A stretch of 64,000 nucleotides of DNA from Bacteroidota bacterium (GTDB lineage Bacteria; Bacteroidota; Bacteroidia; UKL13-3): NCBI GenBank assembly GCA_947457395.1, contig CANGVA010000006.1, positions 1 to 64,000 of the forward strand, given 5' to 3'. The position numbers and the translations under genes were made by a program. The notes under the pieces were generated by a model. It was not told where the DNA came from. It saw only the letters and a list, made by a program, of their open reading frames with translations, and made no database searches. Position 1 is the first letter of the stretch; every line of letters begins with the position of its first letter. Positions 51,999 through 61,445 of the stretch are shown piece after piece.

Positions 51999-53441
51999 TT
52001 AGTCGAACATTTGCACTCCGGAGCTCCACTGCAGCATAACTTTTGCTTTAGCGTATTTTGCTTTTATTTCCACCAGTTTTGCCTGTGATTCAATCAAGCT
52101 TCGCTCACGCTGATTAACAAGGAAAAGTGAGCTTTCTCCATTATCAAATCTGATTTCCTCTGCATTTCTCAAGGTGTTGGCATTATTTACCAGTGTTTGT
52201 TGAATATTGATGAGATTAGCCAGATTTTGTAGGTCATTATAGGAAGCCAGTACATCATTCACAATTTCTCTCTTGGTTAACTGAAACTCAAAATCTGTTT
52301 GTTTAAGCTTAAAATTGGTAGCTTGCAATTTACCTCTTTCTTTCCTTAGGAATATAGAAGAGTAAAAGCTTACACCAAATTTATAATTGTTCATGAAAAT
52401 ATTTTCAACCCCATCGCTAGTACCACCTGAGTAAGATCGGAAAGGAAAGTAATCAAATGTGAGACGTGGCTTTAGCATTTCTCTGTTCAATTTTCGATCT
52501 ACCTCTAATGATGCAATCTTATTGTTTAGTTTGAGTAATTCGGGATGAATTTGCTGAGAACGGCTAATCAAACTTTGTAATGAATCACTGCTTAAATTAT
52601 ATAACTCATTTCCGGAGCTGGACGGCACAACACCAGGCTTAAGTGCAAGGGGTTCATTGCCATCATTCCAAAGATAGTTTGATAGAAGTAATCCTGCATT
52701 TGCAAAATCAAGTCTTGCCTCCAACAATAAAACCTCTCTTCTTTTGTATTCAATCATGGCTTCAACAGAATCAATTGGTTTTTCTTCTCCCAGTTTAATC
52801 CGGTTGATTATAAAGTTAAGGCGGTTTTCCGCGAGTTGCACATTAAGTTGCATAAGCAAAACCACTTCATAAGCTTGTTGCCAGTTCCAGTAATCCTTGG
52901 CAGATTGAAGCAAAAGCTTATTTATGATTTTAATTTTTTCGGCCTCTGCTAAATTTTGCATCACCTGAGCCTGACGCAAAGCAGCCCTTCGCGGATCAAA
53001 CATGAGTCCTTGGCCAATAGGTAAACTCAAACCTGCGTAATATAATTCATAACCTTTATATGCATTTGAGGTGGGGTCTAGTTTACCCAATTCAGGATTT
53101 AAGTTTAATCCACTGCTCATCTCTGCGCCTGCCTTCAAATCTATACCTATAAGTGTTGGTACTTTTAACTGCGGCATGAAATAACTAAAGGAGTTTACAT
53201 CATTTGATGTTTTATTCCGATAGTTAACATCAATTACCGGGTCAAATGCACCCCTTGCTGAACGCAATTCTGCCTTGGCTTGGTCCGTGAGCAGCCTTGC
53301 TTGCTTTGCTATGGGATGGTAAGCTATTACCTGGCGGTAAAAATCCTGAAATGGCAATAGTGTGGTATCGTTTTGGGCATTAGATAAGAATTGCAAGATG
53401 CATAATAAAATAAGGAAGAGGCCTCTTTTAACTTTATTCAT
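51999..53441 (-). CDS. TolC-family outer-membrane efflux protein
   Basis: This 480-residue protein has a signal peptide ending in LSNAQ (residue 22). Two TolC repeats are visible: AYHPIAKQARLLTDQAKAELRSARGAFDPVIDV and HPELLKLNNKIASLEVDRKLNREMLKPRLTFDY, each followed by long coiled helices. It forms the outer-membrane tunnel of a type I exporter. The gene is last in the operon ABC-HlyD-TolC with gaps of four and two bases. Confidence 0.9.
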   Translation of the reverse strand: MNKVKRGLFLILLCILQFLSNAQNDTTLLPFQDFYRQVIAYHPIAKQARLLTDQAKAELRSARGAFDPVIDVNYRNKTSNDVNSFSYFMPQLKVPTLIGIDLKAGAEMSSGLNLNPELGKLDPTSNAYKGYELYYAGLSLPIGQGLMFDPRRAALRQAQVMQNLAEAEKIKIINKLLLQSAKDYWNWQQAYEVVLLMQLNVQLAENRLNFIINRIKLGEEKPIDSVEAMIEYKRREVLLLEARLDFANAGLLLSNYLWNDGNEPLALKPGVVPSSSGNELYNLSSDSLQSLISRSQQIHPELLKLNNKIASLEVDRKLNREMLKPRLTFDYFPFRSYSGGTSDGVENIFMNNYKFGVSFYSSIFLRKERGKLQATNFKLKQTDFEFQLTKREIVNDVLASYNDLQNLANLINIQQTLVNNANTLRNAEEIRFDNGESSLFLVNQRERSLIESQAKLVEIKAKYAKAKVMLQWSSGVQMFD

Positions 53442-53445
53442 CTGA

Positions 53446-54813
53446 TTATTTATCCTCTTTAGATTTTGTCATACCGCTACTTGCAGATTCAATATTTTTA
53501 ACCATGTCTGGCGGAAAGCCATTAAACTGACGCCATAACTCATAACCGAGCATTACGTTGTTTAGCATGGCCCAGCCATAAACACCAGAACCGGCTCTGA
53601 TTAATTCAGGCCAGACAACATCATCGGGATCAGGTGTTATCAGAACCCTAAACTTACCATTGGCACTGTTTACTTTATCAATCACTTTTACTACGCCACC
53701 AAATGTTCCTACAGATGCATTGGGCCAACCTGAAAAAACGAGTGCAGGCCATCCATCAAATTGCACTCGAACTTTGCAACCTTCATAGAGCAAAGGCAAA
53801 TCAACAGCTTTTACATATAACTCAACAGCAAGTTTGGCTGTAGCCGGAAGTATAGATACTACTTCTTCGCCTTCTTTAATGGTTTCTCCAATGCCTGCCT
53901 TAAGTGCTTTCACCACAAATCCATCTTGAGGTGCTCTGATAATATAAAGGTCACTGCGCGTCTGCAGATTTGAATATTCTATGCGCATTTTTGCAATATC
54001 TGCTTGCGACTCAAATAAATCTCCTGCTGTTTCACTCAGATTAGACTCTGCCTTTGAAATCTTATCAAGATAATCTGCTTCAATTGAGTTTAACTCTATT
54101 TCGCTATTAATAAGTTCTTGTAGTGCAGTATTGTATTTATTTTCTGCAGAAATTAATTTGGCTTGTGCCTCTTGGTTTTTGTTGGTTCTGTTTTGTAACT
54201 CAGTTAATGAGGCTAATCCCTGATTATAGAGTTTTTCTAAACGTGCAAACTGATCCTCTGATAATTTTTGGTTGAGCTTAGCCGCTTCATAATCTGCTTT
54301 TTCGGCCTGTACTTTAAATCTGAATTGCTTTACTTTATTTTTAGCCTGTTGCAACTTAAAATTCAGCCCAGACTTTAATGCACCAACTTGTTTTTGAAGT
54401 GCATTTATTTTTTCTTGCTTTGACTTGACGGCATCCATTTTATTCTCAATCTGAGTATTGGTTCGTGCAAGTATTTGCGGATCGAAGAATTTTTCTTTTA
54501 CCTCAGAGATGATTAGAAGCGTATCGCCCTTATTAACCTGTTGGCCCTCCCTTACATTCCATTTCTCAATTCGTCCTGCAAGTATTGAATTTACTGATTG
54601 TGGCCTGTCTTGCGGCATAAAAGGAGTAATCTTACCATATCCCTGAACATTTTGTTGCCACGGTAAAAACATGCAGGCAATAAGAAAAGACAGTACACCC
54701 AACATCCAGCGCCTGATAATATTGAATTTGCCTGGTGTATTAAGCAATCTTGAAGAATATAAGTGCTCTATACCCGCCTCATTGTCTAATTTTTTTTCTG
54801 ATAGGTTCAGCAT
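53446..54813 (-). CDS. HlyD-family membrane-fusion protein
   Basis: This 455-residue protein has an N-terminal membrane helix (RWMLGVLSFLIACMFLPW, about residues 35-52), then a lipoyl-like half VNSILAGRIEKWNVREGQQVNKGDTLLIIS, a long coiled coil (about residues 120-285), and the second half SDLYIIRAPQDGFVVKALKAGIGETIKEGEEVVSI. It bridges the inner-membrane ABC unit to TolC. It overlaps nothing; four bases separate it from the TolC gene. Confidence 0.9.
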   Translation of the reverse strand: MLNLSEKKLDNEAGIEHLYSSRLLNTPGKFNIIRRWMLGVLSFLIACMFLPWQQNVQGYGKITPFMPQDRPQSVNSILAGRIEKWNVREGQQVNKGDTLLIISEVKEKFFDPQILARTNTQIENKMDAVKSKQEKINALQKQVGALKSGLNFKLQQAKNKVKQFRFKVQAEKADYEAAKLNQKLSEDQFARLEKLYNQGLASLTELQNRTNKNQEAQAKLISAENKYNTALQELINSEIELNSIEADYLDKISKAESNLSETAGDLFESQADIAKMRIEYSNLQTRSDLYIIRAPQDGFVVKALKAGIGETIKEGEEVVSILPATAKLAVELYVKAVDLPLLYEGCKVRVQFDGWPALVFSGWPNASVGTFGGVVKVIDKVNSANGKFRVLITPDPDDVVWPELIRAGSGVYGWAMLNNVMLGYELWRQFNGFPPDMVKNIESASSGMTKSKEDK

Positions 54814-54815
54814 GG

Positions 54816-57038
54816 TTATATTCTGTTAAAAATATCTGTATTATTCAATTCTTGATAGGTGCCTGTTGTCAAAACTTTACCTTTATCCATCATAATTAGT
54901 CTGTCGCATTTTTTCATAATTTCACGATCATTGGATATAATTACTATTCCCCATGAATTGGTAGGGTCAAATAATTGTTGCAGTATATTTTCTTTCTCAT
55001 TCCTTTCTGCATTATAAAAAAACTCGTCAATTAGCAGTAGTTTTGGTTTACCGGCAATACTTCTTGCAAGTAAAAGTTTTTCTTTATTACTTTTAGATAA
55101 CACATACCCACCTGCCTGTAAATGTGTTTTAATACCATTAGGCAATGAAAAAATAAATGAATGAAGCTGAACTTTCTTTATTGCATCTAAAATATCGGCA
55201 ACGCTGATGTCATCTCTTCCTAAACTAATATTTTGTTCTATAGAACCTTCAAAAATGTCCTGATCAGACAAGTTATCGGCAATGGCTGAGCGGTATGAAT
55301 GTAGATTTACTTCATAAAGAGGCATGCCATTTATCATCAATGACCCACTGTAATCAAAGTATAATCCGGATAATATTTTTACAAGTGTGCTTTTGCCTGA
55401 TCCATTATAACCGCATATGCAAATCTTTTCACCGGTTTTGATTTCAAGGTGAATATTCTCGATAGCCGGGTGCAACGTATCAGGATAGGTATAAGTAATA
55501 TTATGTAGCGTTAAGTTAAAATCGGTTTGGTTATTCGATGTTTGCTCAATGTTCATGCCCTGATTGTGTTCCAATTCAATATCAGTTACATGGCCAACTT
55601 TATCTGCAGCTGTTATTAGATCATAAATACTTTCCAGTATGGAAATCAGCTTCTCAACCGATGCCAGTACCAGTAAGATGATAACTTCTGCTGCAACAAA
55701 CTGTCCGAGATTAATTTGCTTTTCAACAACCAAAATTCCACCCAGTATCAGAAGGCCACCTGTTATAAACGTTTTAAATGCAATAATGGCTTTAAACTGT
55801 TTTACCAGTATTTTAAAATGTGCCTGTCTGTATTTCAAATATTGATCAAGCAGTTTATCTGTTTTATACATGGGCAATGGCGTGCTGCCTGCCAGTTTAA
55901 ACGTATTCATTGAGCGGGCAAGTTCCTCCAGCCAGTAGGCAACTTTGTATTTATATTTGGAGGCATTCAGATTTGTTTCTACCGCTTTCGGACCGGTGCT
56001 GTAAAAAATAACTACAATCAGTGCCACAATTAACAGGCCGAAAAAGATAAAAAGTGGATGGTATAATGATAATAAAAGCAGACCGAAAATAATTTGTACA
56101 CCTGCTGTACTCAAATCAATCAGAATTTTTGGAAGCGATTTTTGAATAGCCATGATATCAAAAAAACGATTCATTAATTCAGGAGCATATTGATTATGCA
56201 ATGCCTCAATTTTAATACGTGGTATACGGAAAGTAAATTCAACAGAGGCTTTTGCAAATAACCGCTGCTGCAATATTTCCACAACACTAAGCTGCAGCAC
56301 CTGTAACCACCCTGAAACAATGGTTGCTAAGATAACAAGCACCATAAGCACAATTACCGAGTTGATAAAAAGACCACCCGAAATGAGTCCGATAATTGCT
56401 TGAATGCCTAAAGGCAGACTTAAACTAACCATACCCATCATGATGGCATAGAAGTAAATATAGCTGATGTCTTTTTTCTCTGTCTGTAACAGACGAAAAA
56501 TCCTTTTTATCGGATGTATGTAAGCGCCCTTACGATGCGTTGCAGAGAGCAAACTTGGTATAGGATAGCCGGTAATAAAGATAATTTCACCTTCAGCAAC
56601 ATTATCCCATTCAGGCGTATTTGCTAAATACTGCTGTTTGATTAAATATGCTTTATCTGCTGTAAGTTTTGCAAGATTTTGTTCGTTCCATTCAAAAGGT
56701 TCTTTTGTTCCATTGATACTGTGCTTTTCACATTTTTTAGTCTTAACATGCGTGCTCAGTACAACAGGATTTAAGCTGTTTCCTTTTTCAAAAATAATAA
56801 GAGGTAAACTACTCGAGGCCATTTGTTCCATAAATGCCTGAAGCGGCATGTGATGCAGATTAAAAGCAAAATGACTGGAGTCAGTTAGAATATTGAGTAT
56901 TTTTACAAGTTCGTCTACTCGCTGTGGCAGGGGGTTGTTATATTCAGGGTTTTTCTCTGTAAGCTCAAATTTGTCAGGATCTTTTCCTGAGAGTTGAGCA
57001 TAGGTTAGCAACAGCTGTAATATGGTTGTTTGGTTCAT
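54816..57038 (-). CDS. ABC-type exporter with degenerate ATPase motifs
   Basis: This 740-residue transporter has an N-terminal domain of unknown type (about residues 1-200, without peptidase-C39 Cys/His residues), a six-helix membrane domain (about 200-490), and an ATPase domain. Walker A is intact: GYNGSGKST (about residue 549). The signature should be LSGGQ but reads LSKSN, and the H-loop His is replaced by Asn (IIISNDRE). Walker B LLLIDEFF keeps the Glu. It probably exports a peptide or small molecule with HlyD and TolC, but catalysis may be weak or need a partner. Confidence 0.85.
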   Translation of the reverse strand: MNQTTILQLLLTYAQLSGKDPDKFELTEKNPEYNNPLPQRVDELVKILNILTDSSHFAFNLHHMPLQAFMEQMASSSLPLIIFEKGNSLNPVVLSTHVKTKKCEKHSINGTKEPFEWNEQNLAKLTADKAYLIKQQYLANTPEWDNVAEGEIIFITGYPIPSLLSATHRKGAYIHPIKRIFRLLQTEKKDISYIYFYAIMMGMVSLSLPLGIQAIIGLISGGLFINSVIVLMVLVILATIVSGWLQVLQLSVVEILQQRLFAKASVEFTFRIPRIKIEALHNQYAPELMNRFFDIMAIQKSLPKILIDLSTAGVQIIFGLLLLSLYHPLFIFFGLLIVALIVVIFYSTGPKAVETNLNASKYKYKVAYWLEELARSMNTFKLAGSTPLPMYKTDKLLDQYLKYRQAHFKILVKQFKAIIAFKTFITGGLLILGGILVVEKQINLGQFVAAEVIILLVLASVEKLISILESIYDLITAADKVGHVTDIELEHNQGMNIEQTSNNQTDFNLTLHNITYTYPDTLHPAIENIHLEIKTGEKICICGYNGSGKSTLVKILSGLYFDYSGSLMINGMPLYEVNLHSYRSAIADNLSDQDIFEGSIEQNISLGRDDISVADILDAIKKVQLHSFIFSLPNGIKTHLQAGGYVLSKSNKEKLLLARSIAGKPKLLLIDEFFYNAERNEKENILQQLFDPTNSWGIVIISNDREIMKKCDRLIMMDKGKVLTTGTYQELNNTDIFNRI

Positions 57039-57201
57039 TGTTAATTAATCAGAGGACGTAGCAAATTTGCGGACAACTTTTTTGTCAAAACTATATTAAA
57101 CACAAGATATATCAATGACCTGTGTATTTTTTCCATATTCGAAAATAAAAATCTGTTTATCAGCAGGTTAAATTTAAATTTTTTCTACAGGTGGGAAACC
57201 A

Positions 57202-57209
57202 TAAATTTG
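57202..57209 (+). promoter_or_regulatory. -7 element of pckA
   Basis: TAAATTTG fits TANNTTTG and lies 31 bases before ATG 57241. Confidence 0.45.
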
Positions 57210-57240
57210 CCGCTCTAAACTACTGACTAACTAATTGACT

Positions 57241-58836
57241 ATGACAACCAATGACATTGTAGAAAAGGTTTTAAGCAAGGCTGGTAAGGCTTATGTGAAC
57301 TTAACTGCAGCAGAACTTGTGCAGCATGCCATTATTAACGGGGAGGGTGTTCTTACAGATACCGGAGCCTTAATGGCAGACACAGGTGAGTTTACCGGGC
57401 GCTCGCCAAAGGATAAATTTTCAGTATGCGATGCTAAAACCGAGCATACGGTTTGGTGGGGTGATGTGAACCAAAAATTTGATCCGGCCAAATTTGAATC
57501 CTTGCTAAATAAGGTATTGGATTACTACGCAGGTAAAAAACTTTATGTAAGAGATGCCTTTGCATGCGCTGATCCCAGATATAAGCTTAACATCCGCGTA
57601 ATTAACGAAACTGCCTATCATAACTTATTTTGCCATAACCTTTTTCTTAGGCCAGCGCCTCAAGAATTGGTTGATTTTAAACCAGAATGGCTAATACTCA
57701 ACGCCCCTGGCTTCAAAGCTGATAAGGCAGTTGATGGCACACGCCAACATAATTTTTCGATCATTGATTTTAGCCGAAAAATCATACTCATTGGGGGCAG
57801 CGGTTATACCGGTGAAATGAAGAAAGGAATCTTTACCGTATTAAACTACATTTTACCTGAAGAGAAAGGTGTTTTATCTATGCACTGCTCTGCAAATATT
57901 GGCAAAGGTGGTGATACTGCTGTATTTTTCGGATTATCAGGTACAGGTAAAACAACACTTTCAGCAGACCCTGAGCGCAAATTAATCGGTGATGACGAAC
58001 ATGGATGGGCTACTGATAGTGTATTTAATTTTGAGGGTGGTTGCTATGCCAAGTGTGTTGATTTAACAAAAGAAAAAGAACCACAGATATACGATGCCAT
58101 TCGTTTTGGCTCCCTTGTAGAAAATACCCGCTTTTATAAAGATACCACCACGGTTGACTACACCAATATTAGTGTAACGGAAAACACACGTGCAGCTTAT
58201 CCTATTTATCTGATAGATAATATTGCTGTTCCTTCTGTAGGTAAAGCTCCTGATAATATTTTCTTCTTAACTGCTGATGCGTTTGGTGTGCTTCCCCCTA
58301 TTTCAAAATTAAATGTTGGTCAGGCTATGTATAGCTTTATTAGCGGATATACTGCAAAGGTTGCCGGAACAGAAGCAGGCGTAACAGAACCACAGGCCAC
58401 ATTCTCTGCTTGTTTTGGCAAGGCATTTTTACCTTTACACCCGGGCAAGTATGCTAAAATGCTTGGGGAAAAGCTTAAAGCGAATCCCAATATTAACGTT
58501 TGGCTGGTTAATACCGGCTGGACAGGAGGTCCTTATGGTGTAGGTTCACGTATGAAATTATCATTCACCAGAGCTATGATTACGGCAGCGTTAAACGGTT
58601 CTTTAAATCAGGTTCAGTTTGAAGCCCATCCTGTATTTGGTTATATGATGCCTTCATCTTGTCCTAATGTGCCGGCTGAGTTGTTAAACCCTCGTAATAC
58701 ATGGAATGATAAAGCTGCATATGATGCACAGGCAAATAAATTGGCAAATATGTTTGTAGCCAACTTTGAGCAATTTGCAGCAGGCGTAGATGCCGAAATT
58801 TTAGCTGCTGCTCCAAAAGCAACGCAATATGCATAA
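57241..58836 (+). CDS. pckA: Phosphoenolpyruvate carboxykinase (ATP)
   Basis: This 531-residue enzyme converts oxaloacetate and ATP to phosphoenolpyruvate, the first committed step of gluconeogenesis. TGRSPKDKFSV (substrate site), MHCSANIGKGGDTAVFFGLSGTGKTTLS (kinase loop about residues 220-247) and DDEHGWATDSVFNFEGGCYAK are all present. The length equals the family standard. The preceding TTG (57235) would add two residues, but ATG is a more likely start. Confidence 0.95.
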   Translation: MTTNDIVEKVLSKAGKAYVNLTAAELVQHAIINGEGVLTDTGALMADTGEFTGRSPKDKFSVCDAKTEHTVWWGDVNQKFDPAKFESLLNKVLDYYAGKKLYVRDAFACADPRYKLNIRVINETAYHNLFCHNLFLRPAPQELVDFKPEWLILNAPGFKADKAVDGTRQHNFSIIDFSRKIILIGGSGYTGEMKKGIFTVLNYILPEEKGVLSMHCSANIGKGGDTAVFFGLSGTGKTTLSADPERKLIGDDEHGWATDSVFNFEGGCYAKCVDLTKEKEPQIYDAIRFGSLVENTRFYKDTTTVDYTNISVTENTRAAYPIYLIDNIAVPSVGKAPDNIFFLTADAFGVLPPISKLNVGQAMYSFISGYTAKVAGTEAGVTEPQATFSACFGKAFLPLHPGKYAKMLGEKLKANPNINVWLVNTGWTGGPYGVGSRMKLSFTRAMITAALNGSLNQVQFEAHPVFGYMMPSSCPNVPAELLNPRNTWNDKAAYDAQANKLANMFVANFEQFAAGVDAEILAAAPKATQYA

Positions 58837-58863
58837 GCCGAAACTCGCTTAACTAATGTAAAT

Positions 58864-58904
58864 AAAAAATCCGCTGCAGAAGTTAGTTGCAGCGGATTTT
58901 TTAT
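58864..58904. terminator. Bidirectional terminator after pckA
   Basis: AAAAAATCCGCTGCA and TGCAGCGGATTTTTT form a long stem around an 8-base loop. It ends pckA and also serves the convergent subtilase gene. Confidence 0.85.
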
Positions 58905-58930
58905 TGTGCGCTAATTGTGCTGTTATGCAT

Positions 58931-60550
58931 TTATTTTTTACTCCTAGACTCAGCCATTTTAACGGCACTGTACACATTCACAATAGCACCTGTTCTGCAA
59001 AGAGATTTCATTGGTATTGTTTTTGGTTTTCCCCCAAACAGGAATAGTTTCTTCTTACCTGCTTTCGCTCCCGGTATAATCACATTACCTTTAACAGGAA
59101 TAGCAGAAGCCATTATAATTTGTTTTACTTCGGCCGCAGTAAATTGCGGATAGTATGAACGTATAATTGCAGCAACACCTGCAGTTACCGGTGCGGCCAT
59201 ACTGGTTCCATTGTAGGTATCATAGGCCGAAAAAGGCACGCATGAGTAAATATCAACTCCCGGAGCAAAAACATCAACGTTGGTTGCTCCATAGTTAGAA
59301 AAAGGTGCTGCTATGTATTTACCACTTTTCCAGTTTGATGCACCTACCTCAATCCAGCTGTCCGACTCTTTACCATCTTCAAATTTATCTGTTGGGAAAT
59401 TGGGCAATGTATCTGTGTTTTTGCTATCATTTCCTGCAGCATGAATCATGAGCACATCTTTGCTTTGCGCATATTTTATGGCATCATCAACTGCTACTTT
59501 ATATGGCGAGTAAGATTTACCAAAACTCATATTAATGATGCTTGCACCATTATCCGTAGCATACCTGATTGCATTTGCTACATCCTTGTCTCTTTCATCA
59601 CCATCGGGAACCACACGTAAAACCATAATTCTTACATTATCTGCTACACCTTTCATGCCAATATCATTCGTTCTAACTGCCGCTATTATTCCGGCAACAT
59701 GCGTTCCGTGCTCTCCTTTAGGTCCGCTCACATAATTACTCCCGTAAAATCTCTCGTTCACATCATCATAGTTGTCGCCAATCAAAACCCTAGGGTTAAA
59801 CTCCTGATTATAACCAAACTTAATGCCTTTGGCAAAGTAGTCTATTGGGCCATCCAGTTCATCAGCCAGTGGTTTTAATGAAGTGCCTTTTTTGGCAAAG
59901 CCTTTAATCATATTTAGAAACTGGTTTTCCATTGGGTTTTCAAACTTGATATTCGCAAGTTGTTTTTCTGTGGGCTTATCTGTTCCGGTTTCTTTGATAA
60001 CCTTATTAATTACATTCTTTATGGTTTCATAAATTTCAAGCATTCTTTTCTGCTCGGCATATTTCTCCTCATATTCTTTTTTCACTGAAAGATATTTTTG
60101 ATAATCCGACTTTGCATCTTGTTCAATTTTTAATGGATCGGTTGTTGCATATTTCTTTTTGTACATGGTATAAACACGGGTAATTTCGTACGAATCTTCT
60201 ACCACGTTAGTATCCTTACCTCCAATAAAACTCCAGCCGTTTACATCATCAACATAGCCGTTTTTGTCGTCATCTATGCCATTGCCGGCAATTTCATTTT
60301 TATTGACCCAAATTACATCTTTCAAATCTTCATGATTAACTTCAGTTCCACCATCAATTACTGCTACTACAACAGTTTTTGACGGTTTGTCTTTAAGTAA
60401 TTCTTTATAAGCTTTTTCTGTGCTAACCCCAGGAGCTTTATCCGCCTTTGGGTCTAAATTAAACCAGTTAGGTGGAGCTGACTTTTGTCCGTAACTGAAG
60501 TTGGTAATAATTGCCATAAAGGCAACGAGAATTAATTTTCTGGTGTACAT
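58931..60550 (-). CDS. Subtilisin-like S8 peptidase (second)
   Basis: This 539-residue secreted protease has a signal peptide ending in FSYGQ (residue 22). The catalytic Asp is in VAVIDGGTEVNHEDL (about residue 66), His in GEHGTHVAGI (about 283), Asn in IHAAGNDSKN, and Ser in NGTSMAAPVTAG (about 449). A long helical insert separates Asp and His. No type IX sorting domain is visible, so it may be periplasmic. It is convergent with pckA. Confidence 0.9.
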   Translation of the reverse strand: MYTRKLILVAFMAIITNFSYGQKSAPPNWFNLDPKADKAPGVSTEKAYKELLKDKPSKTVVVAVIDGGTEVNHEDLKDVIWVNKNEIAGNGIDDDKNGYVDDVNGWSFIGGKDTNVVEDSYEITRVYTMYKKKYATTDPLKIEQDAKSDYQKYLSVKKEYEEKYAEQKRMLEIYETIKNVINKVIKETGTDKPTEKQLANIKFENPMENQFLNMIKGFAKKGTSLKPLADELDGPIDYFAKGIKFGYNQEFNPRVLIGDNYDDVNERFYGSNYVSGPKGEHGTHVAGIIAAVRTNDIGMKGVADNVRIMVLRVVPDGDERDKDVANAIRYATDNGASIINMSFGKSYSPYKVAVDDAIKYAQSKDVLMIHAAGNDSKNTDTLPNFPTDKFEDGKESDSWIEVGASNWKSGKYIAAPFSNYGATNVDVFAPGVDIYSCVPFSAYDTYNGTSMAAPVTAGVAAIIRSYYPQFTAAEVKQIIMASAIPVKGNVIIPGAKAGKKKLFLFGGKPKTIPMKSLCRTGAIVNVYSAVKMAESRSKK

Positions 60551-60673
60551 ATGTATATGATTGTTTTTTCAAAAGTAAATGAAAGTAATCAATTGCGCCT
60601 TCTTCTTATATATATGGTAAAATTAATGGGTTAAACGAAGCATTTCATTGATGACATTTTCACTGCGGGCAAT

Positions 60674-60982
60674 CTAGCCTTTATTATTGCACACAACGAT
60701 CGATCTTTCCATTAATGCCGGATATGCTGCTTTTGCTTCGATCAGATAAGCTTCACTCAATAGTTTGTTGGTAAATTGAGTTTGCTTTACCAACTCATTC
60801 TTTCTGATAATGGCCTCTGCCGGCAATTTAAGTTTATACAGTAATTCCTTAATTTCTTGTTTATTAAGAGACTGTTTTTGATATTTTGTGAGATGAAAAT
60901 GTCTAAACGTATTCTGAACGGAATCCTGTACTTTTCTGCTTTTGCTGCAGTGGGTATAATGATATATAGTAGCATGTATCAT
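60674..60982 (-). CDS. ArsC/Spx-family protein, interrupted by amber codon
   Basis: This 102-residue protein has the active-site start ATIYHYTHCSKSRKVQD (CxxS, Cys 12) and ends in ALMERSIVV, the usual ArsC-like strand, then CNNKG. TAG (60674-60676) stops it early. The same frame then runs on for 16 codons, IARSENVINEMLRLTH, to a TAA at 60623, and this tail looks like the missing end of the family. A full-length product would be 119 codons. Whether it is a pseudogene, a read-through or a sequencing slip is not decided. Homologues reduce arsenate or act as Spx-like regulators; here the Arg needed for arsenate is not confirmed. Confidence 0.65.
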   Translation of the reverse strand: MIHATIYHYTHCSKSRKVQDSVQNTFRHFHLTKYQKQSLNKQEIKELLYKLKLPAEAIIRKNELVKQTQFTNKLLSEAYLIEAKAAYPALMERSIVVCNNKG

Positions 60983-61107
60983 ACAAAGTTAGAAAAGATA
61001 AAAGCTTTTTAATTCAATATGATCTGCTTGAAAATAATCTAGGAGGTGTATCTACCTAATTTAGATTCATCTGACAGATGACTAGTGATTTATAACTGAC
61101 CTAAACA

Positions 61108-61196
61108 CAAAACCCCCGATAACGGGGGTTTTGCAACCTAAGAAAATTAACCCTTACCCACCAGCAATTATCTAATCGCCTTTCAGAGTAAAGACA
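61108..61196 (-). ncRNA. Candidate small RNA B
   Basis: On the minus strand a -7 box TATCTTTG (61200-61207) is followed about 90 bases later by a terminator. The sequence between has no open frame with a start codon inside it. The 3' part ATTTTCTTAGG precedes the GC hairpin, which resembles ATTGTTTCATAGG in the sister RNA A. No known family was recognised. Confidence 0.35.
61109..61132 (-). terminator. Terminator of candidate small RNA B
   Basis: AAAACCCCC and GGGGGTTTT form a stem around GATAAC. On the minus strand it closes the transcript predicted to begin near 61195. Confidence 0.75.
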
Positions 61197-61199
61197 ATT

Positions 61200-61207
61200 C
61201 AAAGATA
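61200..61207 (-). promoter_or_regulatory. -7 element of candidate small RNA B
   Basis: Reads TATCTTTG on the minus strand. No -33 TTG was found at the usual distance. Confidence 0.35.
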
Positions 61208-61274
61208 GCATCTGTTGCATATGCAGATATTTTTTTTGATGAACGGAAAAATATAAACTTAAAAGGTATAAAAA

Positions 61275-61377
61275 ATGAAACCCCCCGATTAAAGGGGGCT
61301 CCACTAGCCTATGAAACAATTGCACCTCTACTCATTGATGCAATATTTTAAGTCCTGTAGACCTAACTAAAACAGGT
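61275..61377 (-). ncRNA. Candidate small RNA A
   Basis: On the minus strand a -7 box TAATTTTG (61379-61386) precedes about 100 nt that can fold into three hairpins: CCTGT/ACAGG, ATTGCA/TGCAAT (loop of 14) and a CCCCC/GGGGG terminator followed by TTTC and T-rich sequence. No protein-coding start is plausible. It follows the 3' end of the RND gene (61446) by about 70 bases. It might instead be the 3' UTR terminator region of that gene. Confidence 0.4.
61281..61299 (-). terminator. Terminator of candidate small RNA A
   Basis: CCCCC (282-286) and GGGGG (294-298) pair. On the minus strand the stem is followed by TTTCATTTTT. It is the first of two terminators downstream of the RND pump gene. Confidence 0.6.
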
Positions 61378-61378
61378 G

Positions 61379-61386
61379 CAAAATTA
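61379..61386 (-). promoter_or_regulatory. -7 element of candidate small RNA A
   Basis: Reads TAATTTTG on the minus strand, fitting TANNTTTG. A -33 TTG is not clear. Confidence 0.35.
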
Positions 61387-61445
61387 AGTCGTATTAATTA
61401 AACTGACGTATGTGGATTGTAAATTCTTTGCAAGAAAATGAATTT

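Noticed and set aside
61101-61325. Leader peptide with tandem Trp codons (NCWWVRV), suggesting trp attenuation
   Set aside because: The frame starts with GTG upstream of the first terminator and no start codon lies within the predicted RNA B; no trp gene follows.
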